Of a DNA stretch of 16,289 bases, positions 6,383-13,181 are shown one piece after another. Made by a program: the position numbers and the translations under genes. How positions within the stretch are numbered: position 1 is the stretch's first letter; each line of letters opens with the position of its first letter. The DNA is from Candidatus Hydrogenedens sp. (lineage in GTDB: Bacteria > Hydrogenedentota > Hydrogenedentia > Hydrogenedentales > Hydrogenedentaceae): NCBI GenBank assembly GCA_035378955.1, contig DAOSUS010000070.1, positions 1 to 16,289 of the forward strand, read 5' to 3'. A model generated the notes under the pieces. That model worked only from the letters and a program-made list of their open reading frames with translations, had not been told where the DNA came from and did not search any database.

Positions 6383-8293
6383 TTATTCAGCAGGCGGAGG
6401 TTCTTCCGCTGGCGCCGCAGATTCCGGCGCCTCACCTACACCTACCTCTGGGTTCTCCTCTGAAACGGATTCTTTCTTTTCTTCTTCGGAGGGTTTCCCT
6501 TCTGTATGAATTAATTCTTCAGCTACTTCTTCGATAGATTTTCCTTGTTGAAGAAGTTCTGTTGGTAAAACATCTTTTAGCATAGAACCGACATCCACAG
6601 GCTCACCGGCGGTATGGGTTTGCATGATTTCCCCTTCGAGGTCTTTTTGATATTCTCGAATACTTAATCCGACCTTACGCTCTACCGGGCTTATGCTAAT
6701 AATTTTAGCCATAACTTTCTGTCCAATATGGAGAAATTCTTCGGCACGGTGAACTTTTTCTAAGGACATTTCACTTAAATGAATAAGTCCTTCAATTCCA
6801 TTTTCCAGTTTACCAAAGGCACCGAAACTGACTAATTTTGTTATTTCAACTTCAACATGTTTGCCTATGGGCATTTCTTCGACCAGTTCCTGCCATGGGT
6901 CAGGTTCTAATTGCTTTAAGCCGACACTAATTTTTTCCATTTCAGGGTCAATGCTCAATATTTTAACTTCTATTTCCTGGTCTTTGGTTAACACTTCTGC
7001 TGGATTGGTAATTTTCTTTGTCCATGAAATATCACCAACATGCAGAAGTCCATCAATACCTTCTTCAATTTCAATAAATGCACCGTAGTCCATTAAAGCA
7101 CGAACACGACCTTTTACCACAGAACCTTCGGGATATTTCTCTGCCATAAGTTTCCACGGATTGGGTTGTGTTTGCTTTAATCCTAAGGATATCTTTTGCT
7201 CTTCGGGGTCTACATGAAGCACCATAACATGCACTTCATCTCCGATATTTAATATTTCAGACGGATGTCTGACCCTGCGTGTCCAGCTCATCTCGCTGAT
7301 ATGTATCATTCCTTCAAGTCCATCGTCCAGCTGAATGAATGCGCCATAATCTGCGAGACTTATTACAGTACCTGTAACGATAGAACCCACAGGATATTTT
7401 TCTTGTGCTGTTAACCAAGGATTGGGTGTTTTCTGTTTTAATCCGAGACTTACCCGATGTGTCTCGGGGTCATAAGTAAGGACCTTAACATCAATCTTTT
7501 GTCCAATCTTTAATATTTGATGTGAATTTTTGGGTCTTCCCCATGTCATATCGGAAACATGGAGTAGTCCGTCCAAACCGCCCAAATCAATGAAAGCGCC
7601 AAAGTCTGTAATATTCTTCACTTCACCTTGAACAATAGCACCTACCTTGATAGTTTCTAACAATTGTTTGCGTTCTTCTTCTCTGCGTTCTTCTAAAAGT
7701 TTCCGATGACTGACCACCACATTACGCCGTTTGGGATTAATACTGAGAATTCGTAATTCTAAGCGTTTTCCAACAAAATCATCGAGGTCAGCAATGGGTC
7801 TTGTGCTAACCTGACTTCCGGGCATAAAGGCATCAACACCAATGTCTACTTTTAATCCGCCTTTGACTTTTCGAATAACGGTTCCCTCAATCACACCCTC
7901 TTCTTCAAATACCTTCTGAACATATTCCCAATTCTTGATACGGTCTGCCTTAGTTTTTGATAACACAGGCATACCTTCTTCATTTTCCGGGACCTCGATG
8001 TAGAAGTCGAAAGAAGCTCCTTCTTTCAATTCGGAACGGTCGGGAAAGTCTGTTATTCTAACGACCCCCTCACTTTTGTAACCGATGTCTACCAGAATAC
8101 GGTCATCCAATATGGATACTACCTGCCCTTTTACTACCTCACCTTCTTGAAACCGTAACATTCCTTCCTGGAGAAATTGGTCCACATCGGGCTCTGTCAA
8201 AAAAGAATTTAATTCTTCTTTTAATGATTGCGACAACGCCTGTGTTGCCATTTCATCCACTTTTGCGTTAAGTTCTGAATACTTATAACCCAT
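6383..8293 (-). CDS. rpsA: 30S ribosomal protein S1
   Basis: S1 binds mRNA on the 30S subunit and helps start translation on structured or weak-SD messages. The 636-residue protein has six S1 (OB-fold) repeats at about 50-114, 134-197, 217-287, 302-373, 389-461 and 476-547. Repeats 3-5 are closest to each other, with the recurring pattern DFGAFIDL-GL-GLLHVSDM-W and SLGLKQ-PNPW. The N-terminal part (1-48) is helical and acidic, like the ribosome-docking region of other S1 proteins. The C-terminal tail (about 565-636) is low-complexity Glu/Pro/Ala and makes the protein longer than the E. coli version. The start at 8293 has AAGGAG upstream. A clear promoter and terminator make it a single-gene transcript. 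Confidence 0.96.
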   Translation of the reverse strand: MGYKYSELNAKVDEMATQALSQSLKEELNSFLTEPDVDQFLQEGMLRFQEGEVVKGQVVSILDDRILVDIGYKSEGVVRITDFPDRSELKEGASFDFYIEVPENEEGMPVLSKTKADRIKNWEYVQKVFEEEGVIEGTVIRKVKGGLKVDIGVDAFMPGSQVSTRPIADLDDFVGKRLELRILSINPKRRNVVVSHRKLLEERREEERKQLLETIKVGAIVQGEVKNITDFGAFIDLGGLDGLLHVSDMTWGRPKNSHQILKIGQKIDVKVLTYDPETHRVSLGLKQKTPNPWLTAQEKYPVGSIVTGTVISLADYGAFIQLDDGLEGMIHISEMSWTRRVRHPSEILNIGDEVHVMVLHVDPEEQKISLGLKQTQPNPWKLMAEKYPEGSVVKGRVRALMDYGAFIEIEEGIDGLLHVGDISWTKKITNPAEVLTKDQEIEVKILSIDPEMEKISVGLKQLEPDPWQELVEEMPIGKHVEVEITKLVSFGAFGKLENGIEGLIHLSEMSLEKVHRAEEFLHIGQKVMAKIISISPVERKVGLSIREYQKDLEGEIMQTHTAGEPVDVGSMLKDVLPTELLQQGKSIEEVAEELIHTEGKPSEEEKKESVSEENPEVGVGEAPESAAPAEEPPPAE

Positions 8294-8324
8294 AATTTAA
8301 AAAACTCCTTTCGGAAAAAAATAT

Positions 8325-8340
8325 CCTGTTAAAAAACAGG
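8325..8340 (-). promoter_or_regulatory. Hairpin at the predicted 5' end of the rpsA mRNA
   Basis: CCTGTT and AACAGG form a 6-bp stem with a 4-base loop. The predicted transcription start (about 7 bases past the -10 box) falls at 8340, so the mRNA would begin with this stem. A stem at the extreme 5' end can slow mRNA decay; that role is inferred only. Confidence 0.45.
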
Positions 8341-8346
8341 TGATTT

Positions 8347-8376
8347 ATTATACTATTTTTATATAATAAAACTCAA
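8347..8376 (-). promoter_or_regulatory. Sigma-70 promoter of rpsA
   Basis: On the minus strand TTGAGT (8371-8376) and a perfect TATAAT (8347-8352) are 18 bases apart. The start would lie about 47 bases before the rpsA ATG. Confidence 0.75.
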
Positions 8377-8383
8377 ATATTGT

Positions 8384-8395
8384 AAACTATAGTTT
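8384..8395. promoter_or_regulatory. 12-base perfect palindrome AAACTATAGTTT
   Basis: A perfect palindrome lies just upstream of the rpsA -35 box, in the gap between rpsA and the divergent small gene. It could be an operator or UP-like element; in such AT-rich DNA chance is also possible. Confidence 0.3.
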
Positions 8396-8520
8396 GTTGT
8401 TTAAAATACAAGTTTTTTATCTCATTGTGGTTATGTGTATCCATGGAACTTCTTACTATGAAAAGTGTTATATTAATAAAGGAAACTTTTTATTAAAATT
8501 TTACATAAAAGGGAATGGAA

Positions 8521-8736
8521 ATGAACAAGAACTTACTATTGAAAATCATCAATCCAATTTTACTGGTATTGCTTATTAGCCAGGCATGTTCGGGTTTTTT
8601 TCACCACTCGCTTTCTCACAAGATGTTTGAAATTATTCATGAGGGAGGAGGAATTGTTTTAGTGGTCATATCCTTTTTACATCTTGTCCTTAACTAGGGT
8701 TGGATTCGTGCTAACTTTTTGAAGGTAAGACAATAA
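8521..8736 (+). pseudogene. Small DUF4405-like membrane protein gene interrupted by TAG
   Basis: The frame from ATG 8521 encodes two hydrophobic helices: residues about 5-25, ending near FFHHSLS, and about 40-58, IVLVVISFLHLVLN. The HHS, a second-helix His (HEGGG) and a HL-LN ending resemble DUF4405 and cytochrome-b-like small membrane proteins that place His in or near helices. A TAG at 8695-8697 ends the frame after LN. Directly beyond, in the same frame, come GWIRANFLKVRQ and TAA (8734-8736). The family typically has LNW-x-W here, so TAG most simply replaces a TGG Trp codon. The second ATG (8521) is preferred over 8515, which sits too close to AAGGG. The shortened protein might still insert in the membrane. 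The gene stands alone, divergent from rpsA. Confidence 0.55.
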
Positions 8737-8761
8737 GAATATTTTTCGCTAAATATTCTTA
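8734..8761. terminator. Bidirectional terminator shared by convergent genes
   Basis: A perfect 11-base inverted repeat, TAAGAATATTT / AAATATTCTTA, with a 6-base loop. Each arm starts with a TAA stop: 8734-8736 ends the full-length small membrane gene on the plus strand, and 8759-8761 ends the anti-sigma gene on the minus strand. The stem is AT-only apart from one pair per arm, so it may be weak. Confidence 0.6.
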
Positions 8762-9436
8762 CAGCACGCGTTCAAGGTAGATTTGGCGTAATAATTCGGC
8801 TTTTTGACGGACACCTTTTTGCAGGATTTCGTTAGCACGGGGGCAGTTTGGATTTTTACGCAGTGCTGTTTGTGCCGATTCAAGTTCTCGGTCAATTATG
8901 GATACAGACCGTAATTGGCGGGAGAAATAACCGGTATTGTTTCTAAATACAGGGGATAGGGCAGACCCTAATAATTCAATCTCATGCCATACATCTTTTT
9001 CCATGCTTTTTTCAACAGGAGTCTGCATTTTGGGAGATGCCATCTGAACAGTGATACTCATTTTTCCTGTTGTATTATCAAATAAGGTAGGATTGTAAGA
9101 AACCCCAAAAAGAATGTAAGCGGTCATTAACCAGATGGATACGCAAACTGTGACCAATACCCGTGAATGTTTTTTTACGGGTAATGTGTTTTGTTCCATT
9201 TTTTTCTTTTGTTCTCGAGCCCTTTTCAAAATTTCTAAGGCTAATTCTTTAGGCGGTTCAATTTTAGGTGCAGAATTTAGAAATCGTAATGATGAACAAA
9301 TGGCTTCTACTTCTGCGGAACATTGAGGACATTGTGTTAAATGTCGGGCTATTCCTGAGAAAATAGGTCCCCTGCCATCTACTAAAGCCTCCGCATAAGT
9401 AATTAATTGTGTTCTTGTAGGATGTTTTAATAACAT
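8759..9436 (-). CDS. Zinc-finger, single-span anti-sigma factor
   Basis: This 225-residue protein is expected to hold the ECF sigma factor inactive at the membrane until a signal releases it. The N-terminal cytoplasmic part has the anti-sigma zinc motif H-x3-C-x2-C (His32, Cys36, Cys39; RHLTQCPQC). A basic linker (70-92) precedes one membrane helix at about 92-113. Residues 115-225 would lie outside the cytoplasm and are helical, with no recognised sensor domain. The gene lies 89 bp after the sigma gene on the same strand, the usual order. The ribosome site before the ATG is weak (AAAGA), which may keep the anti-sigma level below or tied to that of sigma. The specific signal cannot be inferred. 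Confidence 0.85.
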   Translation of the reverse strand: MLLKHPTRTQLITYAEALVDGRGPIFSGIARHLTQCPQCSAEVEAICSSLRFLNSAPKIEPPKELALEILKRAREQKKKMEQNTLPVKKHSRVLVTVCVSIWLMTAYILFGVSYNPTLFDNTTGKMSITVQMASPKMQTPVEKSMEKDVWHEIELLGSALSPVFRNNTGYFSRQLRSVSIIDRELESAQTALRKNPNCPRANEILQKGVRQKAELLRQIYLERVL

Positions 9437-9525
9437 GGTAATCTTTATCTGTTTTTCTTTGTCACCAAACTATTTTGTTGACACTATGTATAATCCGAAA
9501 CCTGCGCCCAAAGTTTCGCAAAAAA

Positions 9526-10230
9526 CTACTGTTCGTTCAAATATTCACGAAAATGCTCTAAATAAGGTCTCAATGCTCTTTCTGCACGAAGGACCCGTGT
9601 TTTTGCTGTTCCTAATGGGACATCCAGAATATTTGCAATTTCCTCATAAGGCAATTCCAGGAAACGGCGTAGAACAAAGGCTTCTCTTTGCCGTTCCGGA
9701 ATTTTTTTCAATGCTTTATTAATTGCCTCTGAAATTTCTGTGCATTTTGTATCTCGCCACACATCCAGATGTGGGTCTGCATGGTGTTCTACGGGATTCC
9801 ATTCGTGGTCATCGTTAGAATTATCTGAAGAATGCCACCATTGGGAAAGGCTGAAAAATCGAGGTTTTCGGTTCTGTTTAGTCCATTCCTTTGAGACAAT
9901 ATTACTTGCAATGGTATATAAATAAGTGCTGAATTTTGCTGTTGGCTGGTATCGTTCTGCACTGGACACTATAGCCATGAAAACTTCCTGAGTGAGTTCC
10001 TCTGCAATGTGCCAGTTATGAACCATACGAAACATATAATTAAATATACTTCGTTCGTATCGGCGAACCAACTCCCCGAAAGCCTCTTCGTTCCCTTCGC
10101 CAAAAATAAGCATCAAATCCTCATCGCTCCACTCTGTTAGGGGGACAGTTTTCTCCCGTTGCCGAAGAGCCATTTTTTGCTCAGGCGTAACCATCTTAAA
10201 AGGAACTATATTTTCGTGATTGATGCTCAT
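9526..10230 (-). CDS. ECF-type RNA polymerase sigma factor (RpoE/SigW-like)
   Basis: This 234-residue sigma-70 family member directs RNA polymerase to a special promoter set. Region 2 spans about 52-120 (FGELVRRYERSIFNYMFRMV, then AEELTQEVFMAI and KFSTYLYTIASN), covering core binding and -10 recognition. Region 4 spans about 175-226 (IPERQREAFVLRRF, then YEEIANILDVPLGTAKTRV), the -35-reading helix-turn-helix. Region 3 is absent, as in ECF factors. The linker (124-160) is long and rich in His, Asp and Trp. An N-terminal extension of about 30 residues precedes region 2; the start at 10230 has AAAGAG very close to it, and the Met at residue 13 is a possible alternative. The anti-sigma gene follows, so the two form one unit. 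Confidence 0.92.
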   Translation of the reverse strand: MSINHENIVPFKMVTPEQKMALRQREKTVPLTEWSDEDLMLIFGEGNEEAFGELVRRYERSIFNYMFRMVHNWHIAEELTQEVFMAIVSSAERYQPTAKFSTYLYTIASNIVSKEWTKQNRKPRFFSLSQWWHSSDNSNDDHEWNPVEHHADPHLDVWRDTKCTEISEAINKALKKIPERQREAFVLRRFLELPYEEIANILDVPLGTAKTRVLRAERALRPYLEHFREYLNEQ

Positions 10231-10252
10231 ATCTCTTTATCTTTTTTGTTTT

Positions 10253-10258
10253 ATTATA
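10253..10258 (-). promoter_or_regulatory. Possible -10 box for the sigma/anti-sigma unit
   Basis: A perfect TATAAT on the minus strand lies 22 bases before the sigma ATG. No good -35 TTGACA is seen; AGAAAT stands at the right spacing, so an ECF-type or activated promoter is possible. Confidence 0.35.
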
Positions 10259-10359
10259 TCACTCTACTAAAATTCATTTCTAACAAAATAAAAAAACATT
10301 TATAATTTATAATATTATAACGACAAAAAGAAGATATATATTTATTTAATGTATCAAGG

Positions 10360-10388
10360 TTGTAAATAGGTTTCATTATTTGTATAAT
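10360..10388 (+). promoter_or_regulatory. Sigma-70 promoter of purO-purB
   Basis: TTGTAA (10360-10365) and a perfect TATAAT (10383-10388) are 17 bases apart. Transcription would start near 10395, leaving a leader of about 64 bases before the purO ATG. No purine riboswitch fold was recognised in the leader. Confidence 0.7.
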
Positions 10389-10458
10389 AAAAAGTCTCAC
10401 TATATTTTTTTACAATTTGTGCGGAAAATTATTACAGATTAAAGGAAGGTTTTTATTT

Positions 10459-11112
10459 ATGTATATAGGAAGAATTGTTTCTGTGGCACAAACGGAAGAT
10501 GGTAGACTTTGTGCCATGTATCGTGTATCCAGTCGCTCTTTTCCGAACCGTCAAGCGGTATTGAATAACAACAAAGTATCCATTATTCCAATGGCAGGGT
10601 ATGAAACGGATATTCAGAAAAATCCCTATATTTCATACAATTGTCTGAGAAGTATTCTGGAAGGAGAAGTGGCTGTATTAAGTAATGGAAGTCACACAGA
10701 CCCGATTGCCGAAAAGATTATTAATGGTATGCCTACCCGAGATGCTATTGCATTGACATTAATGGCACTGGATTTTGAAAAAGATGATTATGCAACGCCG
10801 CGTATTGTTGCAGTTGTTGATAAAGCTGAAGGTTCGGGCTGGTTAGGTGTGGTTCGTTCCGATGGGCTTGAGGTCCGACGCATGGATTTGAAACCGGGAC
10901 GCTTCTTTTATGTGGCAACCTATGAGGAAAACTTTATTAGTTTTTGTCATAGTGGTGTTTTTCCTGCAATGTCGGCGGATGAAGCCTGTTCCTTTATTTT
11001 AGGAGGAGGAGTTTTTGCGGAACGAACACATCCTATTACTGCTGTTACTGCAATGGCGTCGGAGGAAGGTTTTGATATTGCTATCCAGAATAGTCCCGTT
11101 TTTGCAAAGTAA
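10459..11112 (+). CDS. purO: IMP cyclohydrolase, archaeal PurO type
   Basis: PurO closes the ring of FAICAR to give IMP, the last step of de novo purine synthesis. Most bacteria do this with the unrelated bifunctional PurH; PurO is chiefly archaeal. The 217-residue frame matches the archaeal family in size and in its conserved blocks: MYIGR at the start, YRVSSRSFPNR (21-31), NPYISYNC (55-62), SNGSHTD (75-81) and FEKDDYATPRI (106-116). The ATG at 10459 is preferred because AAAGGAAGG lies 9 bases upstream and because the family starts with this MYxGR motif. The open frame extends 14 codons further upstream to a TTG that lacks a ribosome site. purB follows 44 bp later. Family assignment rests on remembered motifs and is strong; activity is inferred. 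Confidence 0.88.
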   Translation: MYIGRIVSVAQTEDGRLCAMYRVSSRSFPNRQAVLNNNKVSIIPMAGYETDIQKNPYISYNCLRSILEGEVAVLSNGSHTDPIAEKIINGMPTRDAIALTLMALDFEKDDYATPRIVAVVDKAEGSGWLGVVRSDGLEVRRMDLKPGRFFYVATYEENFISFCHSGVFPAMSADEACSFILGGGVFAERTHPITAVTAMASEEGFDIAIQNSPVFAK

Positions 11113-11156
11113 ATGTAATATACATCTTTATTAAATGAAACCAGAGGGGTGTTTGT

Positions 11157-12593
11157 ATGAAAGATTATAACGAGTATATCAGTCCATTTGTCGAACGATT
11201 TGCTACAAAAGAAATGATTGCTCTATGGAGTCCACAAAGGAAATTTTCCACATGGAGAAGGTGTTGGCTTGCTCTTGCAGAAGCAGAAAAAGAATTGGGA
11301 CTGGATATTACAGATGAACAAATTGAAGAGTTAAAAAATCATCTTGATGATATTGATTTTGAACAGGCACGAAAATATGAAGAGAAAACAAGACATGATG
11401 TTATGGCTCATATCCTTGCCTATGGTGATGTAGCACCTAAGGCTAAACCAATTATTCATTTAGGGGCTACCAGTTGTTTCGTTACGGATAATACCGACCT
11501 TATACTGTGTCGTGAAGCCCTTATTTTAATTAGGAATAAAATCGTTGCGGTGTTAAAGAGATTAAGAGATTTTGCTATAAAATATAAAGACATGCCCGCT
11601 TTAGGTTTTACTCATTTTCAGCCGGCACAGTTAGTAACTGTGGGCAAACGGGCATGTCTCTGGGCTCAGGACCTTGTGCTTGATTTACAACAAATCGAAC
11701 ATTTCCTTTCCAGAATTAAATGTAGAGGGGTAAAAGGGGCAACAGGAACACAGGCGTCTTTTTTAGTTCTTTTTAATGGTGACCATGAAAAGGTAAAACA
11801 ATTAGACAAACGGGTAGCAGAAAAATTAGGCTTTACCGAAACACTTCCCGTAACAGGTCAAACTTATACCCGAAAAATAGATACACAAATTCTACAGATT
11901 TTGGCAGGTATTGGGGAGTCCGTGCATAAATTTGGAACAGACCTGCGTTTGCTGCAAAATATGAAAGAAATGGAAGAACCTTTTGAACAATCGCAAGTAG
12001 GTAGCTCTGCTATGCCCTATAAACGCAATCCCATGCGAGCAGAACGAGCATGTTCTTTAGCACGATTTGTAATGGGTATCCCTATTTATAGCGAATTTAC
12101 AACGGCTGTCCAATGGATGGAGCGAACCTTAGATGATTCCGCTATTCGGCGAATTATTATACCCGAATCTTTTATGGCAACAGATGGAATGCTGAATATT
12201 TATTTGAATATTATGGAAAATCCAGTTGTTTACCCGAAGGTAATTGAAAGGCATGTTCGCGAGGAATTGCCCTTTATGGCAACAGAAACGCTTCTGATGG
12301 CAGGTGTAAAAAAAGGTGGAGACCGTCAAAAACTCCATGAAATTATTCGTAAGCATGCACAAGCTGCTGGTGAATGGGTAAAAATGGAAGGAAAAGAAAA
12401 TAACCTATTACAACAACTTGCCCGAGACCCAGAATTTCCTTTAAATGAAGAAGAAATCAATGCATGTCTTGATGAAAAAGATTTTGTGGGTAGAGCCCCT
12501 GAACAGGTAGTAGAATTTACAACTGAGGTAATAGAACCTATATTACAGAGGTATGCCTCTGCAATCGAAATTTCTTCCTCTATTTCTGTTTAA
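11157..12593 (+). CDS. purB: Adenylosuccinate lyase, eukaryote-like form
   Basis: PurB removes fumarate from SAICAR (giving AICAR) and from adenylosuccinate (giving AMP). The 478-residue protein belongs to the fumarase/aspartase superfamily. It shows RHDVMAH (79-85), the GATSCFVTDNTDL segment (103-115), THFQPAQ with His153 (152-158), TGTQASF (196-202), TGQTYTRK (233-240) and the family signature GSSAMPYKRNPMR (282-294), which carries the catalytic serine loop. The opening (YISPFVERFATKEM) and nearly every block follow the animal ADSL pattern far more closely than the B. subtilis or E. coli enzymes. AGAGGGG lies before the ATG at 11157. It is co-transcribed with purO, and the two products are one metabolic step apart (AICAR formylation lies between). 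Confidence 0.95.
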   Translation: MKDYNEYISPFVERFATKEMIALWSPQRKFSTWRRCWLALAEAEKELGLDITDEQIEELKNHLDDIDFEQARKYEEKTRHDVMAHILAYGDVAPKAKPIIHLGATSCFVTDNTDLILCREALILIRNKIVAVLKRLRDFAIKYKDMPALGFTHFQPAQLVTVGKRACLWAQDLVLDLQQIEHFLSRIKCRGVKGATGTQASFLVLFNGDHEKVKQLDKRVAEKLGFTETLPVTGQTYTRKIDTQILQILAGIGESVHKFGTDLRLLQNMKEMEEPFEQSQVGSSAMPYKRNPMRAERACSLARFVMGIPIYSEFTTAVQWMERTLDDSAIRRIIIPESFMATDGMLNIYLNIMENPVVYPKVIERHVREELPFMATETLLMAGVKKGGDRQKLHEIIRKHAQAAGEWVKMEGKENNLLQQLARDPEFPLNEEEINACLDEKDFVGRAPEQVVEFTTEVIEPILQRYASAIEISSSISV

Positions 12594-12614
12594 AGAAATA
12601 ACATTTTATTATCA

Positions 12615-12814
12615 TTTTCCACATTCGTTTTCCCCTCAATTTATAAGGTATTTGAATAGTTTTCCATAACTTATTCACATACTATTTCCACAACATAGTC
12701 AAAAAAGAGTTAAGACTTTATGTTATTATATATCAAAGACTTAAGATTATTTTTGAGAAATTATTGACAAAAATTCGTGTTTTTATTTCTTGACAAATAA
12801 CCGATTTATACACA
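12615..12814 (+). promoter_or_regulatory. Cluster of DnaA-box-like sequences
   Basis: On the plus strand: TTTTCCACA (12615-12623), TTATTCACA (12671-12679) and TTATACACA (12806-12814) all fit TTWTNCACA. TTTTCCATA (12659-12667) and ATTTCCACA (12684-12692) are one base off. All share one orientation, and four lie within 80 bp. Confidence 0.4.
12710..12754 (+). terminator. Weak possible terminator after purB
   Basis: TTAAGACTTT (12710-12719) pairs with AAAGACTTAA (12735-12744) at 9 of 10 positions, followed by GATTATTTTT. The stem is AT-rich, has a mismatch and a 15-base loop, and lies 117 bp past the stop, so it is a tentative call. Confidence 0.3.
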
Positions 12815-13181
12815 GCGTTAAAAAAACTTGTTTTTCGACATTTTAAATCCGATAAACCAAGAAAGGAAAAATTAGAGTAAGCCTACAAAGGAGGAAAGAT
12901 ATTTATAAAAAGAAGGAAAATTTAACAGGTTTTATGTAAATTATTGATAACAGATGTCATGAAAGAGATGTGTTTCTTTAGTCAAAAAACTGCGTATTTT
13001 TTTGTCAATTTTTTATACTCTTTTTGTAAAAAATAATCCTTCTTCATTGGATAGTTACTATCATTTATAGCTTTTAAAGATGCACATATAACAAATATTT
13101 ACATTACGGTTTTTCGGGAAAATGTCTTATCAATCCCATAGGTTTCATTTTGTTCTGGAGTATAGATATAGATTGCAATAA

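Larger units (their letters stand above)
12594..13181. other. 588 bp intergenic region with DnaA-box cluster, no credible gene
   Basis: Both strands lack an open frame longer than about 20 codons with a ribosome site. The region is very AT-rich. It contains three matches to the DnaA-box form TTWTNCACA, paired TTGAC words in both orientations, a strong but unused Shine-Dalgarno (AAAGGAGG, 12887-12894) and an odd palindrome GATAGT-T-ACTATC (13050-13062). It lies between the convergent purB and GH38 genes. It could be a replication-related or regulatory site, or simply decayed DNA. Confidence 0.5.

Noticed and set aside
9465..9494. TTGACA-like and TATAAT words on the plus strand between the anti-sigma and sigma genes
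   Set aside because: The spacing between TTGACA (9478) and TATAAT (9489) is only 5 bases, and no plus-strand gene follows.
12129..12362. Minus-strand open frame of 77 codons inside purB
   Set aside because: It is a shadow of the purB coding sequence, with no ribosome site or family resemblance.
13000..13160. Short minus-strand frames (14 and 21 codons) downstream of the GH38 gene
   Set aside because: They are too short, lack convincing ribosome sites and have no recognisable content.
12594..13181. CRISPR array, tRNA or riboswitch in the long intergenic region
   Set aside because: No regular direct repeats with spacers, no tRNA T-arm or acceptor pairing and no known riboswitch core could be found by eye.
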